64,000 bases of DNA from Staphylococcus borealis (GCF_001224225.1 NZ_CUEE01000004.1:62001-126000), one strand, 5' to 3'; counted from the first letter of the stretch, positions 31,865 to 42,587 are shown. The notes: generated from the sequence alone by a model not told the origin. Program-made: numbers and translations.

Positions 31865-33031
31865 ATGCATTGGACAATTATCGGTGGTGGCATACAAGGT
31901 ACAACGATTGCAATTCAACTTAGAGCTTTAGGATTATCGCAACATGATTTAAGTATTATCGATCCTTATTCATCACTATGTGAACAATTTAATGATTTTT
32001 CACATCGTATCAGTATGCCCTATTTACGCTCTCCTATTGTACATCATATTCACCCTAACCCATTTCATTTAAAGCAATTTGCTAAAATGCAACAATATAC
32101 TCATGCTACATATGGTCAATATCAACGTCCACAAACTGATATGTTTATGCATCATGTTCATGAGCAAGTACATCACTACGATTTAAATGAAAGTCATATT
32201 CAAGGATACGTGAAATCTTTAGCAAGAAATGATGAACAATGGCAAATTCAATTAAATCATAACCAAGTGATTCATTCAGATTGTGTGATATTAGCAAATG
32301 GATGTACGCATCAACCTTATATTCCTGATATTTATCAACACGTTGATAATGCATGCCATATTTTTGATACGTCTTTTAATTCAAGTATGTATGAACACAG
32401 TTCGCACGTTGTTGGTAGTGGTATTTCTGCTGCACATTTAACTTTGAAACTGATCAATCAATCTCACGATAAAGTAGTGCATTTGTGGATGAATAAAGAT
32501 ATTGACATACAACATTTTGATGCTGATCCAGGTTGGCTTGGCCCTAAAAATATGAGTCGTTTTTTAAATATTGATTCTTCTATAGAACGAATGTCTATCA
32601 TACAACAAGAACGACACAAAGGATCAATGCCGAGAGAACTTTATTTACGATTAAAGAAACATGTACAGTCTGGACGTCTTATCATTCATAAAGATACAAT
32701 TGAATCAGTTGATCAACATCATATTCACACACAACATTCAACTGAGCCCTATGATTTTATTTTATTAGCAACTGGTTTTAAATCTACACTATTACAGCAA
32801 CCTATGATTCAATCATTAATTACGAATGAACATGCACCACTAACACATTGTGGTTTCCCTTCCATTAGCCCTGAATTAGAATGGTTGCCACAGTTATTCG
32901 TATCTGGCGGTTTAGCTGATTTAGAGCTAGGACCATTTGCTAGAAATATTATGGGTGGACGTGAAGCAGCTCAAAGAATTAAACAAGCCTATCAACGTTT
33001 ATCAGATCAACATATCCAAAAACATGCATAA
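31865..33031 (+). CDS. FAD/NAD(P)-binding oxidoreductase of unknown substrate
   Basis: This 388-residue protein is a flavin-dependent oxidoreductase. An FAD-binding fold starts at residue 3 (TIIGGGIQGT). A second nucleotide-binding segment is visible as HVVGSGISAAHL near residue 180, and the ATGFKS segment typical of flavin monooxygenase-like proteins lies near residue 300. The C-terminal GGLADLELGPFARNIMGGREAA is strongly conserved with the S. aureus homologue I recall. No signal peptide. It follows the mnh terminator and appears monocistronic. The reaction is unknown; lysine/ornithine N-monooxygenase-like enzymes are the closest general type. Confidence 0.75.
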   Translation: MHWTIIGGGIQGTTIAIQLRALGLSQHDLSIIDPYSSLCEQFNDFSHRISMPYLRSPIVHHIHPNPFHLKQFAKMQQYTHATYGQYQRPQTDMFMHHVHEQVHHYDLNESHIQGYVKSLARNDEQWQIQLNHNQVIHSDCVILANGCTHQPYIPDIYQHVDNACHIFDTSFNSSMYEHSSHVVGSGISAAHLTLKLINQSHDKVVHLWMNKDIDIQHFDADPGWLGPKNMSRFLNIDSSIERMSIIQQERHKGSMPRELYLRLKKHVQSGRLIIHKDTIESVDQHHIHTQHSTEPYDFILLATGFKSTLLQQPMIQSLITNEHAPLTHCGFPSISPELEWLPQLFVSGGLADLELGPFARNIMGGREAAQRIKQAYQRLSDQHIQKHA

Positions 33032-33066
33032 TTTAATTAGACGTCAGTATTAACATACCAACACTA

Positions 33067-33163
33067 GGGATTGGGAAAATTTTTTAAATTTGTCGTCCCA
33101 TCCCCAACAAAAACGCAGACGTAGAACAGAATTCATCATGAATTCATCGTCCTACGCCTGCGT
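33067..33163. repeat. Short copies of the dispersed hairpin between convergent genes
   Basis: Two successive hairpins. The first has the GTCGTCCCA arm of the module. The second pairs AACGCAGACGTAG with CTACGCCTGCGTT (one mismatch) around an inner GAATTCATCATGAATTC. They lie between the FAD protein (plus) and the thioesterase (minus) and can serve both as terminators. Confidence 0.65.
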
Positions 33164-33240
33164 TCTTTACTTAGTCTAAAGCTTTTATAATAAAAGTATT
33201 TCAAACGATACTTAATTGAACTTAAGTAGCATATGTGCGT

Positions 33241-33618
33241 TTATTGCTTTAACGGTTTAATGCCAATCGTTCCTCTCATAATGCTAATTAGCTGTCCTCG
33301 TTCACTGTTTATTTCTACATTCCACACTTGAGTCGTACTTCCCTGATGAATAATTGTTGCTGTAGCAATCACACGACCCTCTTTAACTGAATGAATATGA
33401 TTCGCATTCATTTCCAGCCCCAGTGGTATAAATGACTCGGTATCTACTAAATGAGCAGCACCTAATGAACATGCTGTTTCACCTAAAGCAATTGAGGCAC
33501 CGCCATGCAAGTAACCAAATGGTTGTTTAACTTTATCCGTCACTGGCATAGAGATAACTACGCTACCTTCTGACACTTCTTCTATCTTCATTTCAAACGT
33601 TTCTAATAAGTTCGTCAT
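33241..33618 (-). CDS. Hotdog-fold thioesterase (PaaI-like)
   Basis: This is a 125-residue single hotdog domain of the PaaI/DUF4442-type acyl-CoA thioesterases. The active-site helix LHGGASIALGETACSLGA starts near residue 38, with glutamate as likely catalytic residue. Family members hydrolyse aryl- or acyl-CoA. Related enzymes act on the menaquinone precursor 1,4-dihydroxy-2-naphthoyl-CoA, but nothing nearby supports that here. GAGGTG precedes the ATG by about nine bases. It lies downstream of the NhaC-like gene with a 23-base gap and may be co-transcribed with it. Confidence 0.82.
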   Translation of the reverse strand: MTNLLETFEMKIEEVSEGSVVISMPVTDKVKQPFGYLHGGASIALGETACSLGAAHLVDTESFIPLGLEMNANHIHSVKEGRVIATATIIHQGSTTQVWNVEINSERGQLISIMRGTIGIKPLKQ

Positions 33619-33641
33619 TTCTTATTTCACCTCATATACAC

Positions 33642-34961
33642 TTATAATATCATAGCTGCAATCGTGCCAAATATCATTAAAGGTATATTATAAAACAAGA
33701 AGTTAGGTATACATGTATCACGTATGTGATCATGTTGTCCATCCACATCTAAACCAGCTGTTGGTCCTAGTGTAGAATCACTCGCAGGTGAACCTGAATC
33801 ACCTAACGCACTTGCCGTACCAACTAAGGCGATTAAAGCCATCGTATTTAAACCTAACGAAGCGCCGAGCGGAATAAATAAAGTGGCAATAATAGGAATC
33901 GTTGCGAATGATGATCCAATTCCTAAAGTTACAATTAAGCCAATGATATACATAATAATAATACTGATTAATTTATGGCCACTAGAAATATCAGTCAAGC
34001 TTGATACTAATTTTTCGATATCACCAGTCGCATTCATCACACCAGCGAACCCATTCGCTGAAAGAATAACGACACCAATAAATGACATAATTTTAATCCC
34101 TTCAACAAATTGGCTGTCTAATTCTTTCCATTTATAAACTCCTGAAACAAAGAATACAAGAACACCCGCTAATGCGCCAAAAATCATTGAATCTGTAAAT
34201 GTTTGTACTAAGAACGTAGCTAAGATAGCAACGATGGTAACGATGAGTACGTATGGTTTAATTTCTGTTGTCGCATTTTCATCTTCTACATACGTTTCAG
34301 TTTTATATTCACGTGGTTTACGATAATAAATCATACCTAAGATTAATCCAACGATATAACCAAGTGAAGGAATTAACATAGCTTTCCAAATCATATTAAA
34401 TTCGATAGGATGATGTGCTTTTTGGAAACCACTTTGAATGATTTGATGGAAAATTTGACCAAAGCCATAAGGTAATAATACATAAGGCCAACATAAACCA
34501 AATCCGATGACTAATCCAATTAGTCGTCTATCAATCTTCAAATCATTAAATAAACTTAACAATGGCGGAATAACAATTGGAATAAAAGCAATGTGAACTG
34601 GAATGAGGTTCTGACTCATTATACTCATCGCAAGCAATGCTACGATAATAATAACTTTTACTTTGATTCTTGAAAGTCTACTATTCTCAGAGTGAATTGC
34701 ACGAATAATCTTAGTTACAAGATAATCTGTAATACCACTATAAGAGATTAATGCAGCAAACCCACCAAGTAATGCATAACTTAATGCTACCTCAGAACCA
34801 TCTACAATATTTTTACCAAATACGCTAATGACCTTTTCAATACTCATACCAGAAATGAGACCGCCTACGAGTGCACTAATAAATAAACTTATCACTACAT
34901 TCAATCTACATAAACATAGAATAATCATTAATAGTACAGCAATAACAACTGCATTTAACAT
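33642..34961 (-). CDS. NhaC-family Na+/H+ antiporter-like membrane protein
   Basis: This 439-residue integral membrane protein has about eleven hydrophobic segments and matches the NhaC/'Na+/H+ antiporter family' transporters. The segment GTASALGDSGSPASDSTLGPTAGLDVDGQHDH near residue 385 holds conserved polar residues, and IGSSFATIPIIATLFIPLG lies before it. The substrate might be Na+/H+ or organic acids plus cations, because the wider ion-transporter superfamily covers both. The start gives MLNAVVIA, a cleavage-free first membrane helix. It probably forms a short unit with the thioesterase. Confidence 0.78.
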   Translation of the reverse strand: MLNAVVIAVLLMIILCLCRLNVVISLFISALVGGLISGMSIEKVISVFGKNIVDGSEVALSYALLGGFAALISYSGITDYLVTKIIRAIHSENSRLSRIKVKVIIIVALLAMSIMSQNLIPVHIAFIPIVIPPLLSLFNDLKIDRRLIGLVIGFGLCWPYVLLPYGFGQIFHQIIQSGFQKAHHPIEFNMIWKAMLIPSLGYIVGLILGMIYYRKPREYKTETYVEDENATTEIKPYVLIVTIVAILATFLVQTFTDSMIFGALAGVLVFFVSGVYKWKELDSQFVEGIKIMSFIGVVILSANGFAGVMNATGDIEKLVSSLTDISSGHKLISIIIMYIIGLIVTLGIGSSFATIPIIATLFIPLGASLGLNTMALIALVGTASALGDSGSPASDSTLGPTAGLDVDGQHDHIRDTCIPNFLFYNIPLMIFGTIAAMIL

Positions 34962-35080
34962 AACAACACATCCTTTATCTCTCTACCGAACTAAAGTATT
35001 TTATATGTTTTTTATCTTACCAAGTAGTTAAGACGATGTCAATGTAAGATTACATTCAAATTTAATAAGATCATTGACAT

Positions 35081-35123
35081 AAATAAAGAGTGGAAACGCG
35101 TATTAGTAATTGTTTCCACTCTT
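35081..35123 (-). terminator. Terminator of the leucyl aminopeptidase gene
   Basis: Perfect 12-bp stem AAGAGTGGAAAC / GTTTCCACTCTT (35086-35097, 35112-35123), followed by TTTATTTAT in minus-strand reading. Confidence 0.8.
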
Positions 35124-35152
35124 AAAGACTAAATCATTACTTCATATTTAAC

Positions 35153-36625
35153 TTATCTTAGCCAATTCAATACAGTTGTTATCATACTGCCAGTTGGACC
35201 TTTTGGACCTTTATAACTGGCCTTAGTCGTTGTTGCCGGACCAGCTATGTCAAAATGAATATGGGGTGTAGCACCACTAAAATGTGTAATAAATGTCGCT
35301 GCAAAGAGTGCTTTCCCGTGTCCATTTGTATGATTAACTAAATCTGCAACATCTGACTGACGTATTAGTCGCTGCTCAGTTTGTGTCATTGGTAATTCAA
35401 ATGCATACTCATCCATTGCTTTAGCACTAAGACGTATAGCCTCAATTTCTTTATCTGCATTAGAACTAAATATAGCTGCCTTATCTTCACCTAATGCTGC
35501 AACAGCTGCACCTGTAAGTGTAGCAAAGTCTAAAATAAGTTTCGGTTGAAATTGGTTAGCATAAAATACTGCATCTCCCAATACCAATCGTCCTTCCGCA
35601 TCACTATTTAACATTTCAACGGTTTCACCACTTAATGCCGTTAATACATCATCCGGTTTCATTGCTTGATTACTAATCATATTTTCAGCGGAAGCGATAA
35701 CCCCTACAATATTGATAGGAAGTTGTAAACGTGATGCAGCATCAATCATACCAACTACATTTGCTGCGCCACACATATCAAATTTCATGGTTTGCATGCC
35801 AATCTTAGATTTAATGCTATAACCACCTGAATCATATGTAATGCCTTTACCTACCAATGCAATGGGTGCGTCATTACTATCCCCACCATTGTAAGTCATC
35901 GTTATAACAACTGGAGGATGCTCAGAACCTTTACCTACCGCGTGAATAAGTCCAAATCCTTCATCTAATAGTTGGTTACCATCTTTTATATCAACTGCTA
36001 CTGATGATTGCGCAAAGTGTTGCGTAATTTGTTCAGCAAAGTAATTAGGCGTTAGTATATTCGGCGGCATCTGGCTAAAGTCACGTGCTAGGTTAATAGA
36101 TTGACCGATTGTCTTACCATTAATGATATATTGATTCAAATCTTCAGTGGCAGACGTAATATTTAACTCTAATTGATACGGTGCAGTCTTATCAGATTTA
36201 TAATTATCAAAACTATAAATCGACTGTTCACTTTGAAGTCCCATAACCTCTGCAACTTTACTTTGTTCCACTTGTTTTGAAATCAATGTATCGAATAGTA
36301 CATCTGCTTCAGTTACTTGTTCTTCTTTTAAAAATTGAAACAAATGGCCAAATACTTTCAATAATGCAGCATAATCAAGCGATTTTAAATTTCCTAATCC
36401 AACTGTAATAAGTCGTTTAGATGTATCTGCTAATGGTAATAAGGTTGAAGATACTTTACCTAATTTGCTGCTAACCAAATGATGATGACGATATGTATCT
36501 ATTTGATGGGTCAAATCCTGATTATTGTAATGGATAGTACCGAGTTGATTGATGTGGTCAGGTAAACCTAGAATCAATACTTCTGATTGTAAAGATGCAT
36601 TGTTACATATTTTGAAATTAACCAT
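35153..36625 (-). CDS. pepA: Leucyl aminopeptidase (M17 family)
   Basis: This 490-residue cytosolic two-metal aminopeptidase removes N-terminal leucine and other residues from peptides. The M17 motifs are present: [16 protein letters not shown] (metal lysine and aspartate), [13 protein letters not shown] and the signature [13 protein letters not shown]. The N-terminal 160 residues form the variable regulatory domain. The S. aureus equivalent is known as ampA/pepZ (LAP) and has been linked to virulence. AAGGAG lies nine bases upstream of the ATG. It stands alone between two terminators. Confidence 0.92.
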   Translation of the reverse strand: MVNFKICNNASLQSEVLILGLPDHINQLGTIHYNNQDLTHQIDTYRHHHLVSSKLGKVSSTLLPLADTSKRLITVGLGNLKSLDYAALLKVFGHLFQFLKEEQVTEADVLFDTLISKQVEQSKVAEVMGLQSEQSIYSFDNYKSDKTAPYQLELNITSATEDLNQYIINGKTIGQSINLARDFSQMPPNILTPNYFAEQITQHFAQSSVAVDIKDGNQLLDEGFGLIHAVGKGSEHPPVVITMTYNGGDSNDAPIALVGKGITYDSGGYSIKSKIGMQTMKFDMCGAANVVGMIDAASRLQLPINIVGVIASAENMISNQAMKPDDVLTALSGETVEMLNSDAEGRLVLGDAVFYANQFQPKLILDFATLTGAAVAALGEDKAAIFSSNADKEIEAIRLSAKAMDEYAFELPMTQTEQRLIRQSDVADLVNHTNGHGKALFAATFITHFSGATPHIHFDIAGPATTTKASYKGPKGPTGSMITTVLNWLR

Positions 36626-36651
36626 AACCTCTCACTCCTTATTGAATGTAA

Positions 36652-36718
36652 TATAAAAAAAGAGGGCGTGGGACAGAATTCTTTATAAATTCGTCGTCCC
36701 ACCCCCGCAAGGATGACT
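36652..36718 (-). repeat. Short copy of the dispersed hairpin, likely ndhC terminator
   Basis: In minus-strand reading GTGGGACGACGAATT pairs with AGAATTCTGTCCCAC and runs into seven T, a complete intrinsic terminator just past ndhC. The primary sequence is almost identical to the terminal hairpin of the long module at 54399-54550, but the central hairpin is absent. Confidence 0.85.
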
Positions 36719-36734
36719 ATATTAACGTAATAAC

Positions 36735-37943
36735 TTAGAATTTACCTTTTTTAAATGCTAAGCCTACGCCTCCAATTTTGAATACTGCACGTGTATCGAT
36801 AACTTTTTTCATGAATGCAGCTTTTTTACCAGTAATATCTCTACCGTAAACAATACCTACACCGTCATGAGCACCTAATGAACATACAGTACCACGGTCA
36901 ACATATTCGAAGTCTGTTGGTGCTTGACCGTTTAAGATATTTTTAATGCTTTTAGCAACGTGTTCACCTTGTTGCATAGCAATTTGTGCTGTAGTTGGTA
37001 ATGGACGTTCTTCACCAGCTGGGATGAATGCTGAAACATCACCAATAACGAAGATATCATCATGACCTTCAATTGTTAAATCTTGTTTAGTCACGATACG
37101 ACCACGTTTAACGCCTTCGAATGATTCTTCCATTAATTTACTACCGCGAACACCAGCAGCCCAGATTGCTGTACCTGCTTCTAATTGTTGTTCTTGATCG
37201 TTAATTTTAACGACGAAACCTTTGTCGTTACATGCAACGATTGGTGTAGCAATTTTGAATTCAACACCACGGTCTTCTAAGTAGCTAACTGCATAATTAA
37301 CTAATTCGTCAGAGAACATTGGTAACATTTTTGGTGCAGCTTCAACACAAGTTACTCTAACTTTGTTTTGATCAACACCATATTTATTACATAATTCAGG
37401 AATTCTTTCAGTTAATTCACCTAAGAATTCGATACCTGTAAAGCCTGCGCCACCAACTAAGATAGCTAAGTCTTTATCGTCTTTTTCTTTAGAAGCTGCG
37501 TAGTTAGCAAATTTATCTTCGATATGACGAGATAATTTACGTGCAGTTTCAACATTTTCGATTTGGAATGCATAGTCTTTCATACCATCAATGCCAAATG
37601 TTTCACTTTCGAAACCTAATGCTACTACTAAAATGTCGTAATCATAGATACCGTGATTAGTTTCTACTTTTTTAGCGTTACGATCGATTTTAGTTACTTC
37701 TGCATTGATAAATTTAACTTTATCTTCTTTAATTACACTTTCAATTGGGTAAATTAAATCTTCATAGTTTAATGTACCAGCTGAAGCTTCGTGTAACCAA
37801 GTTGCTTCATAGTGATATTTATTTTTGTTAATTAATGTAATATCCGCTTCTTCAGCAGAAAGTTCTTTTTGTAATTTAGTTACTGTTTGTAAACCAGCAT
37901 AACCTGCACCTAAAACAAGTACTTTTTTACGATCTTGTGCCAT
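36735..37943 (-). CDS. ndhC: Type II NADH dehydrogenase (NdhC-like)
   Basis: This 402-residue membrane-associated FAD enzyme passes electrons from NADH to menaquinone without pumping protons; staphylococci lack complex I. The FAD-binding segment [13 protein letters not shown] lies at residues 8-20, and the NADH-binding [14 protein letters not shown] lies near 165. The [18 protein letters not shown]-terminus is the amphipathic membrane anchor. The sequence is very close to S. aureus NdhC, which I use for naming. The ATG at 37943 follows AGGTG by six bases; a GTG nine bases further upstream is rejected. A terminator of the repeat-module type follows. Confidence 0.93.
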   Translation of the reverse strand: MAQDRKKVLVLGAGYAGLQTVTKLQKELSAEEADITLINKNKYHYEATWLHEASAGTLNYEDLIYPIESVIKEDKVKFINAEVTKIDRNAKKVETNHGIYDYDILVVALGFESETFGIDGMKDYAFQIENVETARKLSRHIEDKFANYAASKEKDDKDLAILVGGAGFTGIEFLGELTERIPELCNKYGVDQNKVRVTCVEAAPKMLPMFSDELVNYAVSYLEDRGVEFKIATPIVACNDKGFVVKINDQEQQLEAGTAIWAAGVRGSKLMEESFEGVKRGRIVTKQDLTIEGHDDIFVIGDVSAFIPAGEERPLPTTAQIAMQQGEHVAKSIKNILNGQAPTDFEYVDRGTVCSLGAHDGVGIVYGRDITGKKAAFMKKVIDTRAVFKIGGVGLAFKKGKF

Positions 37944-38308
37944 TTCATTCACCTAAGCTTTCATTATTATTTTCTTAAATGTAGAAAAAGGCTACAAACT
38001 TCAGAACATAACAAAGTTCAGACATAACAATATAGTTTAATTTAATATATGTTTATCTGATTCTATCCAAAGACTTTGCACTTAACCTAACTGTTCATCC
38101 CCATTTATAGTCTTAGTCAACACTTTCATTTTCAGTTCGATTTTATGAACTTACGTTCACAAAAAAGACAAAGTTCAATCCATCTTCAATTTTATAGCTT
38201 TTATAGTTCATTTTCAAGCTACAACAAGACGAATATTAAAATAATCATATTATCCATACAATGACGTCTTCGAAAATCAATGATAGAGACAAATGATTTG
38301 AACTTATC
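37944..38308. other. Upstream region of ndhC with iterated GTTCA motifs
   Basis: No gene is supported in this AT-rich stretch of about 365 bases. It holds a tandem imperfect repeat (37995-38011 and 38012-38027), an inverted repeat TGAAC-TTAC-GTTCA (38146-38159) and further GTTCA words at 38093, 38173 and 38206. These look like an operator array or a structured leader of ndhC. Confidence 0.5.
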
Positions 38309-38668
38309 CTAGCATTCTTCAGGGTTTCCAGCTACTTTAGCAGTTCTGAATGAACTACCACAGCCACATGAAGCGATGGCATTTGGATTATCAATTTGGA
38401 AGCCACCACCCATTAAAGATTGTTTGAAATCAATCGTTGTCCCATTTAATACAGGTACATCATATTTATCTACTAATACTTTCAAACCGTAGAATTCGAG
38501 TACTTCATCATTCTCGCCAGGTTGTTCTTCGGCTGACATACCATACGTAAGGCCTGTGCAACCACCACCGTTTACTTTAATCTTTAAATAGCCATCTTCC
38601 ATGTCATTGCTCTTCAACATATCTTTAACTTCATACGCTGCCGCTTCAGTTAATGTTACAGTTGGCAT
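38309..38668 (-). CDS. sufA: HesB/IscA-type Fe-S carrier SufA
   Basis: This 119-residue A-type carrier receives an Fe-S cluster from SufBCD and passes it to client proteins. The three conserved cysteines are visible: one in GGGCTGLTYG near residue 36 and two in ASCGCGSSFR near residue 104. S. aureus SufA is encoded at this position, next to ndhC. AGGAGG lies seven bases upstream of the ATG. It follows yuzB by 12 bases and is probably co-transcribed with it. Confidence 0.92.
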   Translation of the reverse strand: MPTVTLTEAAAYEVKDMLKSNDMEDGYLKIKVNGGGCTGLTYGMSAEEQPGENDEVLEFYGLKVLVDKYDVPVLNGTTIDFKQSLMGGGFQIDNPNAIASCGCGSSFRTAKVAGNPEEC

Positions 38669-38680
38669 AAATTATTCCTC

Positions 38681-38926
38681 CTATAATAAGTTAGTAAAAT
38701 CATTCTCTTCTATATGTTTATAAATATTGCTTAATAACTCATCAGGTGTATCACCTTCAACAGTATCACCATCTACTAATGCATACAACCCACATGAACA
38801 TACGCCACAGTTGTTTAAACATCCATATTCTAATACATCCACATTGGGATCGTTATCAAGTTTATCGTAAACGTAGTCTCCGCCTTTTGCCATATTAGAA
38901 ATGCAAAATTCGACTAATGGAAACAT
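38681..38926 (-). CDS. YuzB-like UPF0349/DUF1450 protein
   Basis: This 81-residue cysteine-rich protein matches UPF0349 (DUF1450, YuzB). Its [11 protein letters not shown] segment near residue 35 and an N-terminal cysteine in VEFCISN could bind metal or an Fe-S cluster, in a thioredoxin-like ferredoxin fold. Function unknown. AAGGTG precedes the ATG by about five bases. Its pairing with sufA suggests a role in Fe-S or redox metabolism, but this is inference from position. Confidence 0.82.
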   Translation of the reverse strand: MFPLVEFCISNMAKGGDYVYDKLDNDPNVDVLEYGCLNNCGVCSCGLYALVDGDTVEGDTPDELLSNIYKHIEENDFTNLL

Positions 38927-39074
38927 ACTTCACCTTCTTCTTCATTTTTTAATTACATTATTATAACAAATCTTACTTAGAACTGCATTGTCCTGGCTCA
39001 TCATTTCCCTACTATTTACAACGAATTTCTCCGACTAGAAATCATTAACTTCATTTTCCATATCATACATTTCA

Positions 39075-39103
39075 TTGTAGTCATTTTGAAAAAAAGATAT
39101 AAT
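39075..39103 (+). promoter_or_regulatory. Putative sigma-A promoter of ndhF
   Basis: TTGTAG, a 17-base spacer and a perfect TATAAT. It predicts a leader of about 175 nt before ndhF, unusually long for this window. Confidence 0.55.
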
Positions 39104-39146
39104 ACACATATACATATATCGCACACTTTATTGTTAGGGGCAATAA

Positions 39147-39191
39147 ATGTCGGCGATAAATAACTTTATTAATTTAAAGCTTTCAAATTAA
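39147..39191 (+). other. Possible 14-codon leader ORF upstream of ndhF
   Basis: ATG followed by 13 sense codons and a stop would encode MSAINNFINLKLSN. AGGGG lies six bases upstream of the ATG, and TTATTG/CAATAA flank that site as a small inverted repeat. No family is recognised; it may be chance. Confidence 0.3.
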
Positions 39192-39284
39192 AGTATCGTT
39201 TATTTACAAAAGTTTGCTTAATTCAAAGGGTATAAGTCAAAATTTATTTCGGAATAACAAATTTTTTATAAAGGGGTATAACAA

Positions 39285-40349
39285 ATGAAAAATTTAGTGT
39301 TACTTGGTGGCGGCTATGGTAATATGCGTATCATGTCGCGTATTCTACCAGATGCATTACCAGAAAATTATACTTTAACATTAATTGACCGTATGCCATT
39401 TCATGGTTTAAAACCAGAATTTTATGCTTTAGCAGCGGGTACTAAGTCTGATAATGATGTGCGCATGAATTTTCCTGATTCAGAACGCATTAATACGATT
39501 TATGGCGAAATTAATGATATTGATTTAGATGCTCAAATCGTATCTGTTGGTCATACGAAGGTGGATTATGATGAATTAGTCATTGGCTTAGGTTGCGAAG
39601 ATAAATATCATAATGTGCCTGGTGCTGACGCGTATACGCACAGCATTCAAACACTTTCTAAAGCTCGCGAAACATTCCATAGTATTAGTGAATTACCTAG
39701 TGGTGCACGTGTAGGCATCGTTGGCGCTGGATTAAGTGGTATCGAACTAGCAAGTGAGCTGCGTGAAAGTCGTGAAGATTTAGAAGTTATCCTTTATGAT
39801 CGTGGTGAACGCATTTTAAGAAATTTCCCTGAAAAATTAAGTAACTATATTGCCAAATGGTTCCGCGAAAACAATGTAAAAGTCGTTCCAAATTCTTTAA
39901 TTGATAAAGTAGAACCAGGTAAAATTTATAATAGTGGATCACCAGAAAATGTTGATTTGGTTGTCTGGACTGCGGGTATTCAACCTGTTGAAGTTGTAAG
40001 ACACTTACCTATCGATATCAATCGAAGCGGACGTGTCATTATTAATCAATATCATCAAGTGCCAACGTATCGAAATGTATTTATCGTTGGTGATTGTGCT
40101 GATTTACCGCATGCACCAAGTGCTCAATTAGCTGAAGTACAAGGTGATCAAATCGCTGATGTACTCAAGAAACAATGGAGTAATGAACCACTACCAGATA
40201 AAATGCCCGAATTAAAAGTTCAAGGTTTCCTTGGTTCTCTTGGTGAAAAGAAAGGATTTGCCTATATTATGGACCGTACAGTTACCGGACGTCTTGCGCA
40301 TATACTTAAATCTGGTGTTTTATGGCTATATAAATATCATAACGGTTAA
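39285..40349 (+). CDS. ndhF: Second type II NADH dehydrogenase-like protein (NdhF-like)
   Basis: This 354-residue FAD/NAD(P)-binding protein belongs to the NDH-2 group of pyridine nucleotide-disulfide oxidoreductases. LVLLGGGYGNMRIM (FAD) begins at residue 4, and VGIVGAGLSGIELASEL (NADH) lies near 144. VFIVGDCADLPHAPSAQLAEVQG contacts the flavin. It is about 50 residues shorter than NdhC. S. aureus is reported to have two NDH-2 enzymes, NdhC and NdhF, and the second lies at this position, so I use that name with some caution. AAGGGG precedes the ATG. The leader is long and may be regulatory. Confidence 0.82.
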   Translation: MKNLVLLGGGYGNMRIMSRILPDALPENYTLTLIDRMPFHGLKPEFYALAAGTKSDNDVRMNFPDSERINTIYGEINDIDLDAQIVSVGHTKVDYDELVIGLGCEDKYHNVPGADAYTHSIQTLSKARETFHSISELPSGARVGIVGAGLSGIELASELRESREDLEVILYDRGERILRNFPEKLSNYIAKWFRENNVKVVPNSLIDKVEPGKIYNSGSPENVDLVVWTAGIQPVEVVRHLPIDINRSGRVIINQYHQVPTYRNVFIVGDCADLPHAPSAQLAEVQGDQIADVLKKQWSNEPLPDKMPELKVQGFLGSLGEKKGFAYIMDRTVTGRLAHILKSGVLWLYKYHNG

Positions 40350-40354
40350 GATGA

Positions 40355-40398
40355 AACACGGGATTAGGTCTGAGCATGTTCAGACTTAATCCCGTGTT
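40355..40398. terminator. Bidirectional terminator between ndhF and yuzD-like gene
   Basis: A 19-bp stem with one G/T-type mismatch (AACACGGGATTAGGTCTGA with its complement), flanked by TTCATC on one side and CTATTTTA on the other, between convergent stop codons. Confidence 0.88.
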
Positions 40399-40424
40399 CT
40401 ATTTTACTATTATAAAGATTGCTA

Positions 40425-40745
40425 TTAATTTGCAAAATGTTTATCGACAAAATTGGTAATTTGCTTCGTTTGAATATATCCATCTGCTACATACTCATCA
40501 TTCATTGTAATTAATGGATAGAATAACTCATCTTCCTCAAGTTGTTCAATATAGTGTTGGTCGTGATCACTTAAATTTTCTGTTTGTTTTTGAAAATCAA
40601 TATATGTGTATTCAAATTGAATGTCTGGATACTTTCTTTCTAATAAAGGCTTAATCCACTCAAATGTATTCAATGATGTTGGCGCATTGACACAACTCGC
40701 GCACACAACATCTGCGCCGTAAACTACCACGCTAACTTTAGTCAT
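40425..40745 (-). CDS. YuzD-like DUF1462 thioredoxin-fold protein
   Basis: This 106-residue protein matches DUF1462 (YuzD). It has a beta-alpha-beta thioredoxin-like start and a CASC pair in VVCASCVNAP near residue 15 that could be redox-active or bind metal. Function unknown. The ATG at 40745 follows GGGGGA by about seven bases; a TTG six bases further upstream is less likely. It is divergent from nfu. Confidence 0.82.
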   Translation of the reverse strand: MTKVSVVVYGADVVCASCVNAPTSLNTFEWIKPLLERKYPDIQFEYTYIDFQKQTENLSDHDQHYIEQLEEDELFYPLITMNDEYVADGYIQTKQITNFVDKHFAN

Positions 40746-40848
40746 ACTCAAATCCCCCGTTTTGTTTTATAGATTTTTCTTTCTTTATCTATTATAATAA
40801 ATAAATAATGAATTTATGAAGTAATTTACTTGAAAGGAGACATATCTC

Positions 40849-41091
40849 ATGCCTACTGAGAATGCAACAATGTTTGATCAAGTAGCTGAAGTCATTGAGC
40901 GTTTACGTCCTTTTTTATTACGTGACGGCGGAGACTGTACGTTAGTAGATGTTGAAGATGGCATCGTGAAATTACAATTACACGGAGCTTGCGGTACGTG
41001 TCCAAGCTCAACAATCACATTAAAAGCCGGTATTGAACGTGCATTACACGAAGAAGTTCCAGGCGTTATCGAAGTTGAACAAGTATTCTAA
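40849..41091 (+). CDS. nfu: NifU-like Fe-S scaffold/carrier Nfu
   Basis: This is an 80-residue single NifU C-terminal domain. The CGTCPSS motif near residue 47 holds the two cysteines that bridge a 4Fe-4S cluster in a dimer. S. aureus Nfu lies at this position and delivers clusters to apoproteins such as aconitase. AAAGGAG lies about nine bases upstream of the ATG. Divergent from the yuzD-like gene; terminator shared with dltD. Confidence 0.93.
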   Translation: MPTENATMFDQVAEVIERLRPFLLRDGGDCTLVDVEDGIVKLQLHGACGTCPSSTITLKAGIERALHEEVPGVIEVEQVF

Positions 41092-41120
41092 ACGTCTAAT
41101 ATATCGTTTATATATACAAT

Positions 41121-41166
41121 AAAGCACCAATGAATAGCGTTTTCACACGCTCATCATTGGTGCTTT
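41121..41166. terminator. Bidirectional terminator between nfu and dltD
   Basis: Perfect 13-bp stem AAAGCACCAATGA / TCATTGGTGCTTT followed by TATTTATT (plus strand); in minus-strand reading it is followed by ATTGTATATA. Confidence 0.85.
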
Positions 41167-41172
41167 TATTTA

Positions 41173-42587
<1,415 letters not shown>

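Noticed and set aside
39212..39233. GTTTGC...GGGTAT as a sigma-B promoter for ndhF
   Set aside because: The spacer is only ten bases, too short for sigma-B, and a better sigma-A pair lies upstream.
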